58,028 nt of DNA from an uncultured Bacillota bacterium (GTDB taxonomy: Bacteria > Bacillota_I > Bacilli_A > Erysipelotrichales > Erysipelotrichaceae). The stretch spans positions 1 to 58,028 of the forward strand of contig CASFYR010000067.1 in NCBI GenBank assembly GCA_949298975.1, read 5' to 3'. The translations under genes and the position numbers were made by a program. The notes under the pieces were generated by a model. It saw only the letters and a program-made list of their open reading frames with translations, ran no database searches and was not told where the DNA came from. This document shows positions 43,201-51,141 of the stretch, piece after piece; within the stretch, counting starts at the first letter, position 1, and each line of letters starts with the position of its first letter.

Positions 43201-43877
43201 TCAGCGATATGGAGAAGATTCAAAACGATAATGATATAAAATACCGTCTGGAATCCTTGCTCATCGAACTTAATAATCAGGGAATTATTGTGATCTTGTG
43301 TTATCGCGGGTTATCCGAAATTTCCAATCGCTTGCTTAACAATATCAGAGCCCACTATTCTTTGGACTATTTGGACAAAGATGAATCGATCATATACTAT
43401 GGCACTTATAATCCGGTATCACAAGAGGCTGTCTGTTTCCGCAATAATCGTTTAATCGGTTTTAAAATTCCGGTTTTTGACCGCTCGCAATCCAAGAGCA
43501 GAGCTTATGCTCCGATATTGAAACATATCCCCAAGCATATTGATCATGAGAATAATCCGGATCGATTATTTCTCGGATACAGCAAATTGAAGCGGATCAA
43601 AGTATATTTAGCTGCCGGCAAAACAATCCTATTTACTTCTTTCTACGAAGAGTATTTAAAACTGATGAAGGAACTATATCATAATTTTAGTGATGCCGAT
43701 TTTATTAATGTCAGTGAAGTAGACCACAAAAAATATTATCCATACATCATCTGGTGTGGTCCGAATATCAAAAATCAGTTTTTGTTTATTGTTAAGGGGA
43801 TAGAAGAGCTGGAAGAAGGAGAAATCTATCTTTATGATCATGGCGCCAATTCAGGAGTGATTTATCATGTGCAATAA
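40197..43877 (+). CDS. essC: EssC-like type VII secretion ATPase (FtsK/SpoIIIE family)
   Basis: EssC is the membrane motor of Bacillota type VII secretion. The 1226-residue protein has an N-terminal part with at least one FHA-like domain (about residues 92-165), two membrane helices near 223-245 and 252-275, and an FtsK/SpoIIIE ATPase domain with Walker A GGATGSGKT (610-618) and Walker B LIVIDE (Asp731-Glu732). A second domain (about 880-1090) matches the fold in order but lacks a proper P-loop (EGSMILLAKTKDKT near 931-944) and has VLIVSD where Walker B should be. It is about 200-270 residues shorter than typical EssC, consistent with a reduced third domain. No esaA, essA or essB is present nearby. 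Confidence 0.88.
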   Translation: MTKFLIELIEGDFFDRFEITTKYNYHNKIVFIVFDDRLFCRCIDEYRFTDGSIVKELIQKRYKLFRENHYYTVIIQIYRVDTAKLKKAVIYDSLIIGKHAKAVIRSDFMANEELFLVKDGRIIANFSDIYVNNVRSNQALLNDYDEITFRMIKIIYHRNFFLVSGFGLTIDKPLKIKRPCRQIREKAAVVKRNEDVICPSMQYEIKLDDYQEIENQSFLPGIIQSSIMTAGMCLMAGINLYSGFLAQRPLLELLPVAVMPLVMLLSTISMPIVNVMINRINRKKNLNNYEKRARLVIDRLENQIKSDWKSLIACLKQRSDNELTIIDRFDDRQLYFLRRDDQFFSGFNFGDGSIKSNLFIKQQFMETTPLIQNMIREIINQYQNVPSVPLWIRLSDYRLIHLIVPVDKTVSILKEWILKIAYRHDYRDLKIALEPESVLVQDQTVMEIKHLFYQRRRLLISKLDELNKIDGCHIIYFTQSSVVKSSVAGNITCVFIGDTKGEKCYEDLLIDYCALSYGDYHNKTNGSFHHDPFGKIEQLFKEMNEVTIGEVHVPKRGHDLFDICGEEKELYDKRIMSKGVLEAIFGFDDEDRLLSYDISEYGIGPHAMIGGATGSGKTSFLIAFLLSICLRYSAQEVAIALIDYKGSGIVDSLSDRKRSLRHIALSLNNIEPAVFDRSIAAFKLECERREKLFAKLSRLTGHSITHLKDYQSHWRKDLNLERLPILLIVIDEFAELKNHRPDFMKNIVSIARVGRSLGIQLILATQNPSMAIDEEIKANIGYRLALKMLNRSDSFELVGSDAASRIKKPGEFYLAFGGEIKHGFAVDIRKYTDRKEGNKVCLYDRSLKILADAVFHSDSCQHQLSYLINKINSADVESPVLAYQKELTVKSYRQLSQQYSDLIKKDDILLGEYDDYQIMEVGPLLHSITKEGSMILLAKTKDKTIDFIYLLTLSLTKRKILIIGDQSQNYPKGAEVIGNDCYDDILFVLNEIKGKNGLVLIVSDMEKIQNDNDIKYRLESLLIELNNQGIIVILCYRGLSEISNRLLNNIRAHYSLDYLDKDESIIYYGTYNPVSQEAVCFRNNRLIGFKIPVFDRSQSKSRAYAPILKHIPKHIDHENNPDRLFLGYSKLKRIKVYLAAGKTILFTSFYEEYLKLMKELYHNFSDADFINVSEVDHKKYYPYIIWCGPNIKNQFLFIVKGIEELEEGEIYLYDHGANSGVIYHVQ

Positions 43878-44100
43878 TATGGTGCGGGTTTATTTGGCTG
43901 ATCGGATAAATAACCGGATTTATGAAACGGGACTGGCTGTAAATTTAAGTATGGAAGAAAATGAATGTTTACTGCAAAAAATAATACCGTTGCCAAATGA
44001 CGCAGTTTTCGTCATTCATGAAGATGGCTATGTAATTGGCAGCGATGAAGTAATTGAGCAAATCAAACTAAAAGACGGAGAAGTGATCGATGTGTATTGA
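43867..44100 (+). CDS. EsaB/YukD-like ubiquitin-fold protein
   Basis: EsaB (YukD) is a small cytoplasmic ubiquitin-like accessory protein of Bacillota type VII systems. The 77-residue protein has the right size and beta-rich pattern: an opening strand MVRVYLADRINNRIYETGL, a helix, and a closing strand LKDGEVIDVY typical of YukD. Identity at the sequence level is low, so the call leans on size, pattern and position. It starts 11 nt inside essC with GGAG upstream. It is the last gene of the compact operon. Confidence 0.75.
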   Translation: MCNNMVRVYLADRINNRIYETGLAVNLSMEENECLLQKIIPLPNDAVFVIHEDGYVIGSDEVIEQIKLKDGEVIDVY

Positions 44101-44110
44101 TGAAATGGTT

Positions 44111-44138
44111 TTGATATTTTTTTCAAATAGGTTAAAAT
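44111..44138 (+). promoter_or_regulatory. Promoter of the glucosaminidase gene (leaderless candidate)
   Basis: The -35 TTGATA (44111-44116), 16-bp spacer and -10 TAAAAT (44133-44138) end 6 nt before the ATG at 44145. No ribosome-binding site lies in between. Confidence 0.62.
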
Positions 44139-44144
44139 AGTCAT

Positions 44145-46895
44145 ATGCTGTTAAAAATATTTTTTACCGTTTGTTTATTGCTGTTTTCGGTCATACCACT
44201 AAAAGCCGATGAAGCAGTTTATGTTTTGTATGATTTTGCCACCGGTGATGCTCGAACTATTGCTTCATACGATGATTTGACGGCAGCCAATAAAGCTTAT
44301 TATGATCAAAAAGATGAATATGGAAATCTTGTGTTGATGGAGAAAGACCGGGTTTTATTGATGGAATACGGCATCGTGGAATTTAACACCAGTAACGATT
44401 GTGCTTTGAATCTCGAATATCGTGATGAAAACGGCCAGAAACGCATGCTTAACGGATGCTATGGCGTTGATGCTTTGTATTTGGCTGATCGCAGCGACCT
44501 TGAGACAATTGGCTTTATGATGGCGGACAGTTATGGGGCAATCGGGGCTGAAAGCGTAACTTTGCACCCTTATGAAAACTTAACTGTCAGACCGAGTTTA
44601 TATTCGGTAGAAAACGGCAGTCTGTATCATGATGTCAAAGCACAACTGCAAAGTGATTATTATGCTTATCACATCCCAGTCAATAAAGCACCTGCTTATT
44701 TGTCTGACGGTACTTACTATAGTTATGACGGTCACTATTTTTATGATGATTTTTATAAACTAAGTGATGACGCTAATAAGGGCGTCAGTAATAATGCAAT
44801 CAATAGTAATGAACCATTCTACAATTATTATGCTTATTTGCCTCATCGCAGCATTTCAAATTATTCTTTTAATGAATTAAGCACATATTTCAGTCAGAAT
44901 TTCGCCTTTGATAAGCGTTTGGACGCATACTCCGATACCAATTTGGACAATGCGAACGATGTGGTAAACCGGTCTCAGTATGTAGGGGTTATTGACGATT
45001 TTTTTGCCTATCAATATCTTTATGGCGCAAATGCCATGATGATGCTTTCGCTCAGCATCAACGAAAGTGCTTACGGCAAGAATGCCATGGCTTATAATAT
45101 CAATAATCTTTTTGGTCATGTTGCCTTTGATAACGATCAGGAAAGAGAGGAACAGAAATACAGTGATGTTGCATCCTCAATCTATTCCCATGCCCGCTAT
45201 TATATTTCCAATCGTTATTCCAATCCTCGAGCTTCGATATATCACGGCAGTTTTTTTGGCGATAAGAGCAGCGGCATGAATGTTGAATATGCAATCGATC
45301 CGTATTGGGGAGAAAAAAGCGCCGGCAATTATTATCAGCTCGACAGTTCGCTTGGCATGAAAGACAGCAATGCTTATGCTCTGGGAATAAAGACGACGGA
45401 TGGTTCGTTTAGGATATACAAAGATTCCGATCTGACATCGCTGATGTATAATATCAGCGATATTCAGCCATACAGCGTGATAATTCTGGAAAAAATCGGC
45501 CAGGTATATAAGATCCAGGTCGATCGTTTGCTTGGCACGGGTGATCGTTATGATTTTACTGAAAGCATTGGATATGTTGCGGCGGATTCGTTTGATATTA
45601 TTCTTAATGAACAAATGATCAAAGAGAAAAAGTATTATACTATTACTTTTAATGGGGCCGGCGGCAGTTTTGACGGCGATGAAACTGTCGTGATCAAGGT
45701 GCCAGAAGGTCAGATTCCGGTTATGATCACCCCAGAGTTGACCGGATACGAGTTTGCCGGTTATGATAGCGAACTGCTGGCCGCATTCAATGATGCAACC
45801 TATACGGCGTCATATCGCAAAATAGCGACGATCGAAGTCGCCAAGACTCCTTCTGCTCAAAACGAATTACATCAGCCGATCAATTTGGAAGACGGAAAGA
45901 TCAAAATCATTTATGATGACGGAGAGGAAAAGGAAATCGATATCAATACTGATATGATTTTCGGTTATGATCCCGATATGGCCGGTGAGCAGACGGTTAC
46001 CGTCAGTTATTGCGGCCTTACGTCCTCCTATGTCGCGGTCAATTCTGAACAGTTAGCTGACAATCGTCAATTTGTTAAGGAAAACCTGGCTGAATTTATT
46101 GCCGATTATGAAGCTGATGGCACTTATGATGAGACGCTATTTGCCGATCTTCTTGCAAAGCTAAAAACGATTGATTACCCACTTGATGCGAATACGATCA
46201 GGGTTTTAGATCAGATTGCCAGTTCTTATTATTCCAAACAAGTCAGCTTATCAATTGATGAAAACCGTTTCGATCTAAATATTTCCGGCATGTATCTGGC
46301 TATTGATTTCGGTCAATCGATCAATAATGAACGCCCGCTGTTCAAGGATACCTATCGGATCGCTGTCAGCGCGGTATCTTCCTTATCCTATGCAATTCTT
46401 AATCAAGTCGGCACCGCTTATGGTTTGCAAAGCGTAGAAAGTTTTGCTTTGTCATTTTATCGCAATTACGAAAATATTGATACAAATTTTCCTTTTGTCG
46501 TTTCGTTGAAATTAGACGAGCTTAATGTCAATAAAATCTATACGGTTTATCATCTTAACGAAAACGGCGATGTAACCAAATGCAAAACGACCCAAACCGA
46601 AAACTATATCCAGTTTATTGCCGATGATGGTGGGGAATTCATGGTTTTCGCAGTTGATACATTAAACAGTTATGAATTGGCTAATACTTATGAGAATTTA
46701 ACCGGTTATAATGATGACGCTTTTTATTTTGAATATGTCATTGATACGGTTATTCCGATTGTAGCTGTAGTTTTAGACGAAATATTATTGTTAGTTTATC
46801 TGGTTAACAGAAAGAAAGGGGATCGATTGTGGAACGGTTACAAAAATTCATTGCAGAATGCGGAATCTGTTCGCGCCGCAAAGCCGAAGAGTTGA
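44145..46895 (+). CDS. Membrane-anchored N-acetylglucosaminidase
   Basis: The protein is predicted to cut the glycan strand of peptidoglycan. The 916 residues comprise a Sec signal (MLLKIFFTVCLLLFSVIPLKA), an N-terminal region of about 250 residues, a glucosaminidase domain (about 255-420) with YGANAMMMLSLSINESAYGKNAMA, in which the Glu of INESA is the likely catalytic acid, and NNLFGHVAFD, then an SH3-like and bacterial Ig-like part with GAGGSFDGDE, and a C-terminal helix (about 865-888) followed by a basic tail. Position directly after the type VII-like operon suggests wall remodelling for export, though it has its own promoter. Its 3' end overlaps the pseudouridine synthase gene by 67 nt, which is unusually long. 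Confidence 0.85.
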   Translation: MLLKIFFTVCLLLFSVIPLKADEAVYVLYDFATGDARTIASYDDLTAANKAYYDQKDEYGNLVLMEKDRVLLMEYGIVEFNTSNDCALNLEYRDENGQKRMLNGCYGVDALYLADRSDLETIGFMMADSYGAIGAESVTLHPYENLTVRPSLYSVENGSLYHDVKAQLQSDYYAYHIPVNKAPAYLSDGTYYSYDGHYFYDDFYKLSDDANKGVSNNAINSNEPFYNYYAYLPHRSISNYSFNELSTYFSQNFAFDKRLDAYSDTNLDNANDVVNRSQYVGVIDDFFAYQYLYGANAMMMLSLSINESAYGKNAMAYNINNLFGHVAFDNDQEREEQKYSDVASSIYSHARYYISNRYSNPRASIYHGSFFGDKSSGMNVEYAIDPYWGEKSAGNYYQLDSSLGMKDSNAYALGIKTTDGSFRIYKDSDLTSLMYNISDIQPYSVIILEKIGQVYKIQVDRLLGTGDRYDFTESIGYVAADSFDIILNEQMIKEKKYYTITFNGAGGSFDGDETVVIKVPEGQIPVMITPELTGYEFAGYDSELLAAFNDATYTASYRKIATIEVAKTPSAQNELHQPINLEDGKIKIIYDDGEEKEIDINTDMIFGYDPDMAGEQTVTVSYCGLTSSYVAVNSEQLADNRQFVKENLAEFIADYEADGTYDETLFADLLAKLKTIDYPLDANTIRVLDQIASSYYSKQVSLSIDENRFDLNISGMYLAIDFGQSINNERPLFKDTYRIAVSAVSSLSYAILNQVGTAYGLQSVESFALSFYRNYENIDTNFPFVVSLKLDELNVNKIYTVYHLNENGDVTKCKTTQTENYIQFIADDGGEFMVFAVDTLNSYELANTYENLTGYNDDAFYFEYVIDTVIPIVAVVLDEILLLVYLVNRKKGDRLWNGYKNSLQNAESVRAAKPKS

Positions 46896-47548
46896 TTCTG
46901 GCATCAAGAGTCAGAGTGAACGGGATCGTTGTTAATCAGTTAGGCTATAAAGTTCATCCTGATGATGAAGTGATGGTTGATGATCAGCATATTGGTAAAG
47001 CCGATAAAATAACTTATGTTATAAATAAACCAAAAAACGTCATATCTAGCGCTTCTGATGACCGCGGGCGTATAACCGTTGTCGATTTGATCGAAAGCCC
47101 GGAAAGAGTTTACCCGATCGGCCGTTTGGATTATGATTCCAGCGGTCTGTTGCTGCTCAGCAATGACGGTGATTTGACAAATATGATTATTCATCCTCGT
47201 TTTCACATTCCAAAAGTATACGAGGTAACAATTGACGGGAACGTTGCTGATGAAGTTCTCCAAAAAATGGCCCAAGGAATTATGGTAGATGATTACATGA
47301 GCGCCCCTTGCAATATTGAGCGAATAAAAGACAATAAAAAAACATCTTTGCTGAAGATGACGCTTTATGAGGGCCATAATCGTCAGATTCGCAAGATGTT
47401 TGCTTCGGTTGGGTTTAAGGTAGTCAAGCTTCATCGGATCGCCGAAGCTAATATTACTTTGGGTCATTTGCGAAGCGGGGAATACCGTCAGCTTAAACCG
47501 TATGAGATCAAAAAATTAAAAGAATACTTAAATGGCGGTAATCGCTGA
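46829..47548 (+). CDS. rluB: RsuA/RluB-family rRNA pseudouridine synthase
   Basis: Enzymes of this family convert a specific uridine of 16S or 23S rRNA to pseudouridine. The 239-residue protein has an N-terminal S4 RNA-binding domain (residues 1-45, RLQKFIAECGICSRRKAEELI) and the catalytic motif GRLDYDSSGLLLLSNDGDL near residues 102-120 with the conserved catalytic Asp, plus the C-terminal EGHNRQIRKMF signature. It starts with GTG after AAAGGGG. RluB is the common Bacillota form of this length, but RsuA or RluE-type specificity cannot be excluded. Its end overlaps the convergent rqcH by 21 nt. Confidence 0.9.
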   Translation: MERLQKFIAECGICSRRKAEELILASRVRVNGIVVNQLGYKVHPDDEVMVDDQHIGKADKITYVINKPKNVISSASDDRGRITVVDLIESPERVYPIGRLDYDSSGLLLLSNDGDLTNMIIHPRFHIPKVYEVTIDGNVADEVLQKMAQGIMVDDYMSAPCNIERIKDNKKTSLLKMTLYEGHNRQIRKMFASVGFKVVKLHRIAEANITLGHLRSGEYRQLKPYEIKKLKEYLNGGNR

Positions 47549-49156
47549 TTCGTCCTCAAAATTCGGATCGATAAAGATGGTTTTGTAGTTTTTAATAGCT
47601 ACAAGACCGGTTTTCGATCCTTTTATTTTATGGACATCTTTGATTAAGCAATAATCGACCGGTACAGAAGATGAATAACGTCCTTTTGAAAAGTAGGCGG
47701 CCAAATTTGCAGCATAGCGCAAAACATCCTCGCTTACCTCTTCGCTGTCAATACAAAGATGAGCGCCATGATACTTTTGGGCATGAAACCAAAGATAATG
47801 TTTTTTTGCATAAGAAAAAGTCAGGATTTCGTTTTGCAGATTGTTTTTGCCAAATGTAATGGTGTAACCTTGATATTTAATCTGGTAAAGGTGCCATTTG
47901 TCGTTCTTCTTTTTCTTTCTTTTAGCGTTATCCTTGATATATCCGTTTTTGATCATATCTTCTTTGATCATTAAGGCATCACCGTAATTGGCAATGCTTA
48001 GCTGTTCATCAATTGATTGAAAATAATCTGATTCTTTTTCGGTTATTTCGATCTGTTCCAAGAGATACTTTTGTGATTTTTTCTTCTTGCGGTACGCCTG
48101 ATAATACCTGTTGGCGTTCTCTTTGACAGTAAAGCGCGGATCAAGCGGGATCATTCTTTTATGACCGGTATAATCTTCGATTTCAATGTTTTTTTGACCT
48201 TTAAGATTGATATCGTTTGCCATATATAACAGATCGCCGATTTCTTTAAGATCATTGCAGTTTTGAGCTTCGTTTAGCGATTCATACAGTTTATTGAGCT
48301 TGTTATGGAAATGCTTGAGCTGTCTTTTGACTAATTTGTACAGATCGTCGCTGACATGCTTGATCCGTTCTTTTTCCTCTAAAGCATAGTAAATCTGATC
48401 GAAACCTTCGTTGATCTCATAAGCAGTATATTTTAAGCCGGTATGCTCAAGAGGGATGACATGATAATATATGGTGTCGTGGTCTTTTGCGATATACAAA
48501 CGATCAGAAAATGCGATTTTTTTCATGATCGTCGAAAAGTCTGCTTGCATCAGCCGATAATGAACTTCTTTTTCCAGTAACGGAGAGAATCCTTGAAACT
48601 GACTGACAAGCGAACATTCTTCCTTGTATGCTGCAGCTTTAAAAGGATCTTTCTTTTTTTGATCATCAGGCAGCGTAAAGGTGAATCCCGGCCAGATCGT
48701 TCGCTTGTTATTTTCAAAAGGCGGTATCCGCTTAAAAGCGTCCATTATTTTGTTATCGTCATTGACCAGTATGATATTGGCATATTTACCCATTAATTCT
48801 ACGTGCAGACGATAATGCATCTCGTCGTATAAATCGTTAAGCGAACGAATGTAAAGAATCAAATAGCGGTCGTAAGCATTCTGATCAATTCTTTCGATGA
48901 TCCCATTTTGCAGACATTTGCGCAAAAGCATAATAAAACCGCTGGGATTATCGTAACCGGTATAGTCTTTATCGGTTAAATGGATCCGGTTATATATGCT
49001 GTGACAGGATATGATCAGGTTGGTTCGCTTGCGGTCGGCATGGACATTAAAAACGATCTCATTGGCGGATACTTGAGTTATCCGATTGATCCGGATCGGC
49101 AGTTTTTTGACCAAATCTTCTTTCTCTTTATTTAATATAATTCCATCTAAAGCCAT
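47528..49156 (-). CDS. rqcH: Ribosome quality control protein RqcH (NFACT family)
   Basis: RqcH binds stalled 50S subunits and recruits Ala-tRNA to add C-terminal alanine tails to unfinished proteins; older names call it fibronectin-binding protein A. The 542-residue protein has NFACT-N (MALDGIILN... with the DR pair in NAYDRYLIL and ELMGKYANIILVN near residue 127), a helix-hairpin-helix and long coiled coil (about 285-400), and the NFACT-R domain with FGKNNLQNEILTF and YLWFHAQKYHGAHLCI. The usual DxWLH motif reads YLWFH here. The start is canonical for the family, yet a TATAAT lies just 6 nt upstream, so the mRNA appears leaderless. Confidence 0.92.
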   Translation of the reverse strand: MALDGIILNKEKEDLVKKLPIRINRITQVSANEIVFNVHADRKRTNLIISCHSIYNRIHLTDKDYTGYDNPSGFIMLLRKCLQNGIIERIDQNAYDRYLILYIRSLNDLYDEMHYRLHVELMGKYANIILVNDDNKIMDAFKRIPPFENNKRTIWPGFTFTLPDDQKKKDPFKAAAYKEECSLVSQFQGFSPLLEKEVHYRLMQADFSTIMKKIAFSDRLYIAKDHDTIYYHVIPLEHTGLKYTAYEINEGFDQIYYALEEKERIKHVSDDLYKLVKRQLKHFHNKLNKLYESLNEAQNCNDLKEIGDLLYMANDINLKGQKNIEIEDYTGHKRMIPLDPRFTVKENANRYYQAYRKKKKSQKYLLEQIEITEKESDYFQSIDEQLSIANYGDALMIKEDMIKNGYIKDNAKRKKKKNDKWHLYQIKYQGYTITFGKNNLQNEILTFSYAKKHYLWFHAQKYHGAHLCIDSEEVSEDVLRYAANLAAYFSKGRYSSSVPVDYCLIKDVHKIKGSKTGLVAIKNYKTIFIDPNFEDESAITAI

Positions 49157-49162
49157 GAAATA

Positions 49163-49171
49163 ATTATATCA
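49163..49171 (-). promoter_or_regulatory. Extended -10 promoter of rqcH (leaderless candidate)
   Basis: On the minus strand TG-A-TATAAT ends 6 nt before the rqcH ATG, and the spacer TATTTC has no ribosome site. Confidence 0.68.
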
Positions 49172-49189
49172 TTAGTCTTTTAAATGTAG

Positions 49190-49195
49190 TAATAT
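49190..49195 (+). promoter_or_regulatory. Possible -10 element of gmk (leaderless candidate)
   Basis: TAATAT ends 6 nt before the gmk ATG. No Shine-Dalgarno sequence and no clear -35 are visible. It lies about 20 bp from the divergent rqcH -10. Confidence 0.4.
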
Positions 49196-49201
49196 AGAAA
49201 T

Positions 49202-49786
49202 ATGAAAAAGGGATTGTTAATAGTTTTTTCCGGACCTAGTGGGGTAGGCAAAGGAACAGTTATTGAAAAACTGATGCAGCAAAAAGAACTGAATCTGGTT
49301 TATTCGGTCTCAATGACCACGCGTCAGCCGCGCGCAGGAGAGGTTGAGGGAGTAAATTATTTTTTCGTTACCAAAGAAGAATTTCAAAGAGCCGTCTATA
49401 ATGATGAACTGCTGGAGCATGCCTGTTTTGTGGATAATTATTACGGCACACCGAAAAAGTATGTGGATGCCATGCGCAGCGAAGGCAAAAATGTCCTTTT
49501 AGAGATCGAGACGGTGGGTGCCAAGCAGGTGATGAACAAAGCTAAATATGATGACGGCTGTTTGTCGATCTTTTTGGTGCCGCCTAATATTGAAGAGCTC
49601 AAGAATCGGATTCGTCATCGCAATTCCGAATCGGAAGAAGTCGTAGAGAAAAGGATCAGAAAAGCGACGCAAGAATTAAAAGAAACTTTCCGTTATCAGT
49701 ATGTGGTCTGTAATGATGAAGTGGAAGACACGGTAAACAAAATTGCCGCTATCATCAAAAAGAAGATGGATGAGTACAATGGCTAA
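49202..49786 (+). CDS. gmk: Guanylate kinase
   Basis: Gmk phosphorylates GMP to GDP with ATP. The 194-residue protein has the P-loop FSGPSGVGKGT near residues 9-19, the GMP-binding segment SVSMTTRQPRAGEVEGVNYFFV near 36-57, the ETVGAKQVM region near 100, and LRHRNSESEEV-type lid (IRHRNSESEE). The start is canonical for the family, although no ribosome site is visible in front. It is divergent from rqcH and overlaps the next gene by 8 nt. Confidence 0.95.
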   Translation: MKKGLLIVFSGPSGVGKGTVIEKLMQQKELNLVYSVSMTTRQPRAGEVEGVNYFFVTKEEFQRAVYNDELLEHACFVDNYYGTPKKYVDAMRSEGKNVLLEIETVGAKQVMNKAKYDDGCLSIFLVPPNIEELKNRIRHRNSESEEVVEKRIRKATQELKETFRYQYVVCNDEVEDTVNKIAAIIKKKMDEYNG

Positions 49787-50471
49787 ACCGCGTATTGGTT
49801 TAACTCCGCGTTATTGTGATCCACGCTTTGGCAAGGACGGAGTCAATCATGACTATTCGTGGGCTGTAAGCAAAAGCGGCGGCATACCTTATATGCTGTG
49901 TTTGAGCGAAGCGGATCTTGATCATTATGCCGACGATATGGACGGTTTGCTGGTGACCGGTGGGGAAGATATTAATCAGCCATTATTGCACCAAGCAGAT
50001 AAAAGGCCTTTAACTCTCGATGATCGCTATGATTTGTGGGATCAGGCTTTGATTGAGGCATTTGCCAAAAGAAATAAACCGATCTTTGGCGTTTGCCGCG
50101 GTCTTCAGATCATCAATGTCGTTTATGGTGGTACTCTTTTTGAAGACATCGATCAATGTTATAAAGATTTAAAAGGCGCACATAAGTATAATGATCCGTC
50201 AACCGGTCTTAGCCATGCCGTCAGCATCCGATCCAACAGCCGTTTGCACAAGATATGCAAGCAGGATACCCTCATGATCAATTCTTATCACCATCAGGCA
50301 ATCCGTGATCTTGCCAAAGGCTTTACAGTAAGTGCAATCAGCGCTGACGGAGTCATTGAAGCAATCGAAAAAGATCGTATTTTAGCAGTTCAATGGCATC
50401 CGGAAAAAATATACAATCTTCAACAACAAGCAGCAATATTCGATTATTTTATCCAGTTGGCAGCTCAATAA
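49779..50471 (+). CDS. Class I glutamine amidotransferase-like hydrolase (peptidase C26, PuuD-like)
   Basis: C26-family enzymes hydrolyse gamma-glutamyl amides such as gamma-glutamyl-GABA. The 230-residue protein begins MAKPRIGLTPRY, typical of the family, and has GLLVTGGEDINQPL near residue 61, the nucleophile elbow FGVCRGLQIINV with catalytic Cys near 103, and the catalytic His-Glu in VQWHPEK near 206. The ATG at 49779 is preferred over an upstream in-frame start that would overlap gmk by 44 nt. The true substrate is not evident from the neighbours. Its stop codon lies in a terminator loop. Confidence 0.88.
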   Translation: MAKPRIGLTPRYCDPRFGKDGVNHDYSWAVSKSGGIPYMLCLSEADLDHYADDMDGLLVTGGEDINQPLLHQADKRPLTLDDRYDLWDQALIEAFAKRNKPIFGVCRGLQIINVVYGGTLFEDIDQCYKDLKGAHKYNDPSTGLSHAVSIRSNSRLHKICKQDTLMINSYHHQAIRDLAKGFTVSAISADGVIEAIEKDRILAVQWHPEKIYNLQQQAAIFDYFIQLAAQ

Positions 50472-50485
50472 TAGCTGCTTTTTTT
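50460..50485 (+). terminator. Terminator of the gmk-amidotransferase operon
   Basis: A 6-bp stem (GCAGCT with AGCTGC, 7-nt loop holding the stop codon) is followed by seven T. Confidence 0.85.
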
Positions 50486-50500
50486 GATATCTTCGTAAAT

Positions 50501-50525
50501 AAAAAAGGCGCTGATATAAGCGCCT
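50501..50525 (-). terminator. rpsD terminator
   Basis: On the minus strand a 7-bp GC-rich stem (AGGCGCT with AGCGCCT) is followed by six T. It lies just after the rpsD stop. Confidence 0.88.
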
Positions 50526-50535
50526 AAATCATTTA

Positions 50536-51141
50536 TTAGCGGTTGTAGTATTCGATTACCAGCAATTCGTTGACTTCGGTGTTCAACTCGTTTCTTTCCG
50601 GCAAGCGGACATAGGTTCCTTTGCGGTTATCCTTATCAACGCTTACGAAATCTTTGGTTGAGATACTGGCTTCAAGAGCTTCGCTGATAATTGCTAAATT
50701 ACGTGATTTTTCTTTAACTTCGATAGTCTGTCCCGGTTTGCAGCGATATGACGGAATGTCTACTTTCTTGCCGTCAACTAAGATATGACCGTGATTGACC
50801 AGCTGTCTGGCCTGTCTTCTGGTTGTAGCGAAACCTAAGCGATATACCAGATTGTCTAAACGTGATTCCAACATGATCAATAAGTTGGTACCGGTTACGC
50901 CTTGCATCTTTGATGCTTTGACATAGGTGTTGTAGAATTGCTTTTCGCTTAAACCGTACATATGACGGATCTTTTGCTTTTCAGCTTTCTGTAAACCGTA
51001 GTTGCTTTGTTTGATCCGTTTGGTAGGACTGCCATGCTGTCCTGGGATGTAAGGACGTCTGGTTAATTCTTCCCCGGTTTCAAGAATCGAGAAATTAAGA
51101 CGTCGGCTGATGCGCCATACTGGCCCTGTGTTTCTTGACAT
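50536..51141 (-). CDS. rpsD: 30S ribosomal protein S4
   Basis: S4 binds 16S rRNA early in 30S assembly and often represses its own synthesis. The 201-residue protein opens with [14 protein letters not shown] and has the conserved [10 protein letters not shown] segment and an S4 RNA-binding domain with [41 protein letters not shown] near residues 87-127. The N-terminus lacks the Cys zinc ligands found in the zinc-binding S4 form. AGGAGG precedes the ATG. It is monocistronic, as in B. subtilis, with a long leader. Confidence 0.97.
   Translation of the reverse strand: MSRNTGPVWRISRRLNFSILETGEELTRRPYIPGQHGSPTKRIKQSNYGLQKAEKQKIRHMYGLSEKQFYNTYVKASKMQGVTGTNLLIMLESRLDNLVYRLGFATTRRQARQLVNHGHILVDGKKVDIPSYRCKPGQTIEVKEKSRNLAIISEALEASISTKDFVSVDKDNRKGTYVRLPERNELNTEVNELLVIEYYNR

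Noticed and set aside
46940..47467. Minus-strand 175-codon open frame opposite the pseudouridine synthase
   Set aside because: It is fully antisense to a conserved gene and shows no family signature.
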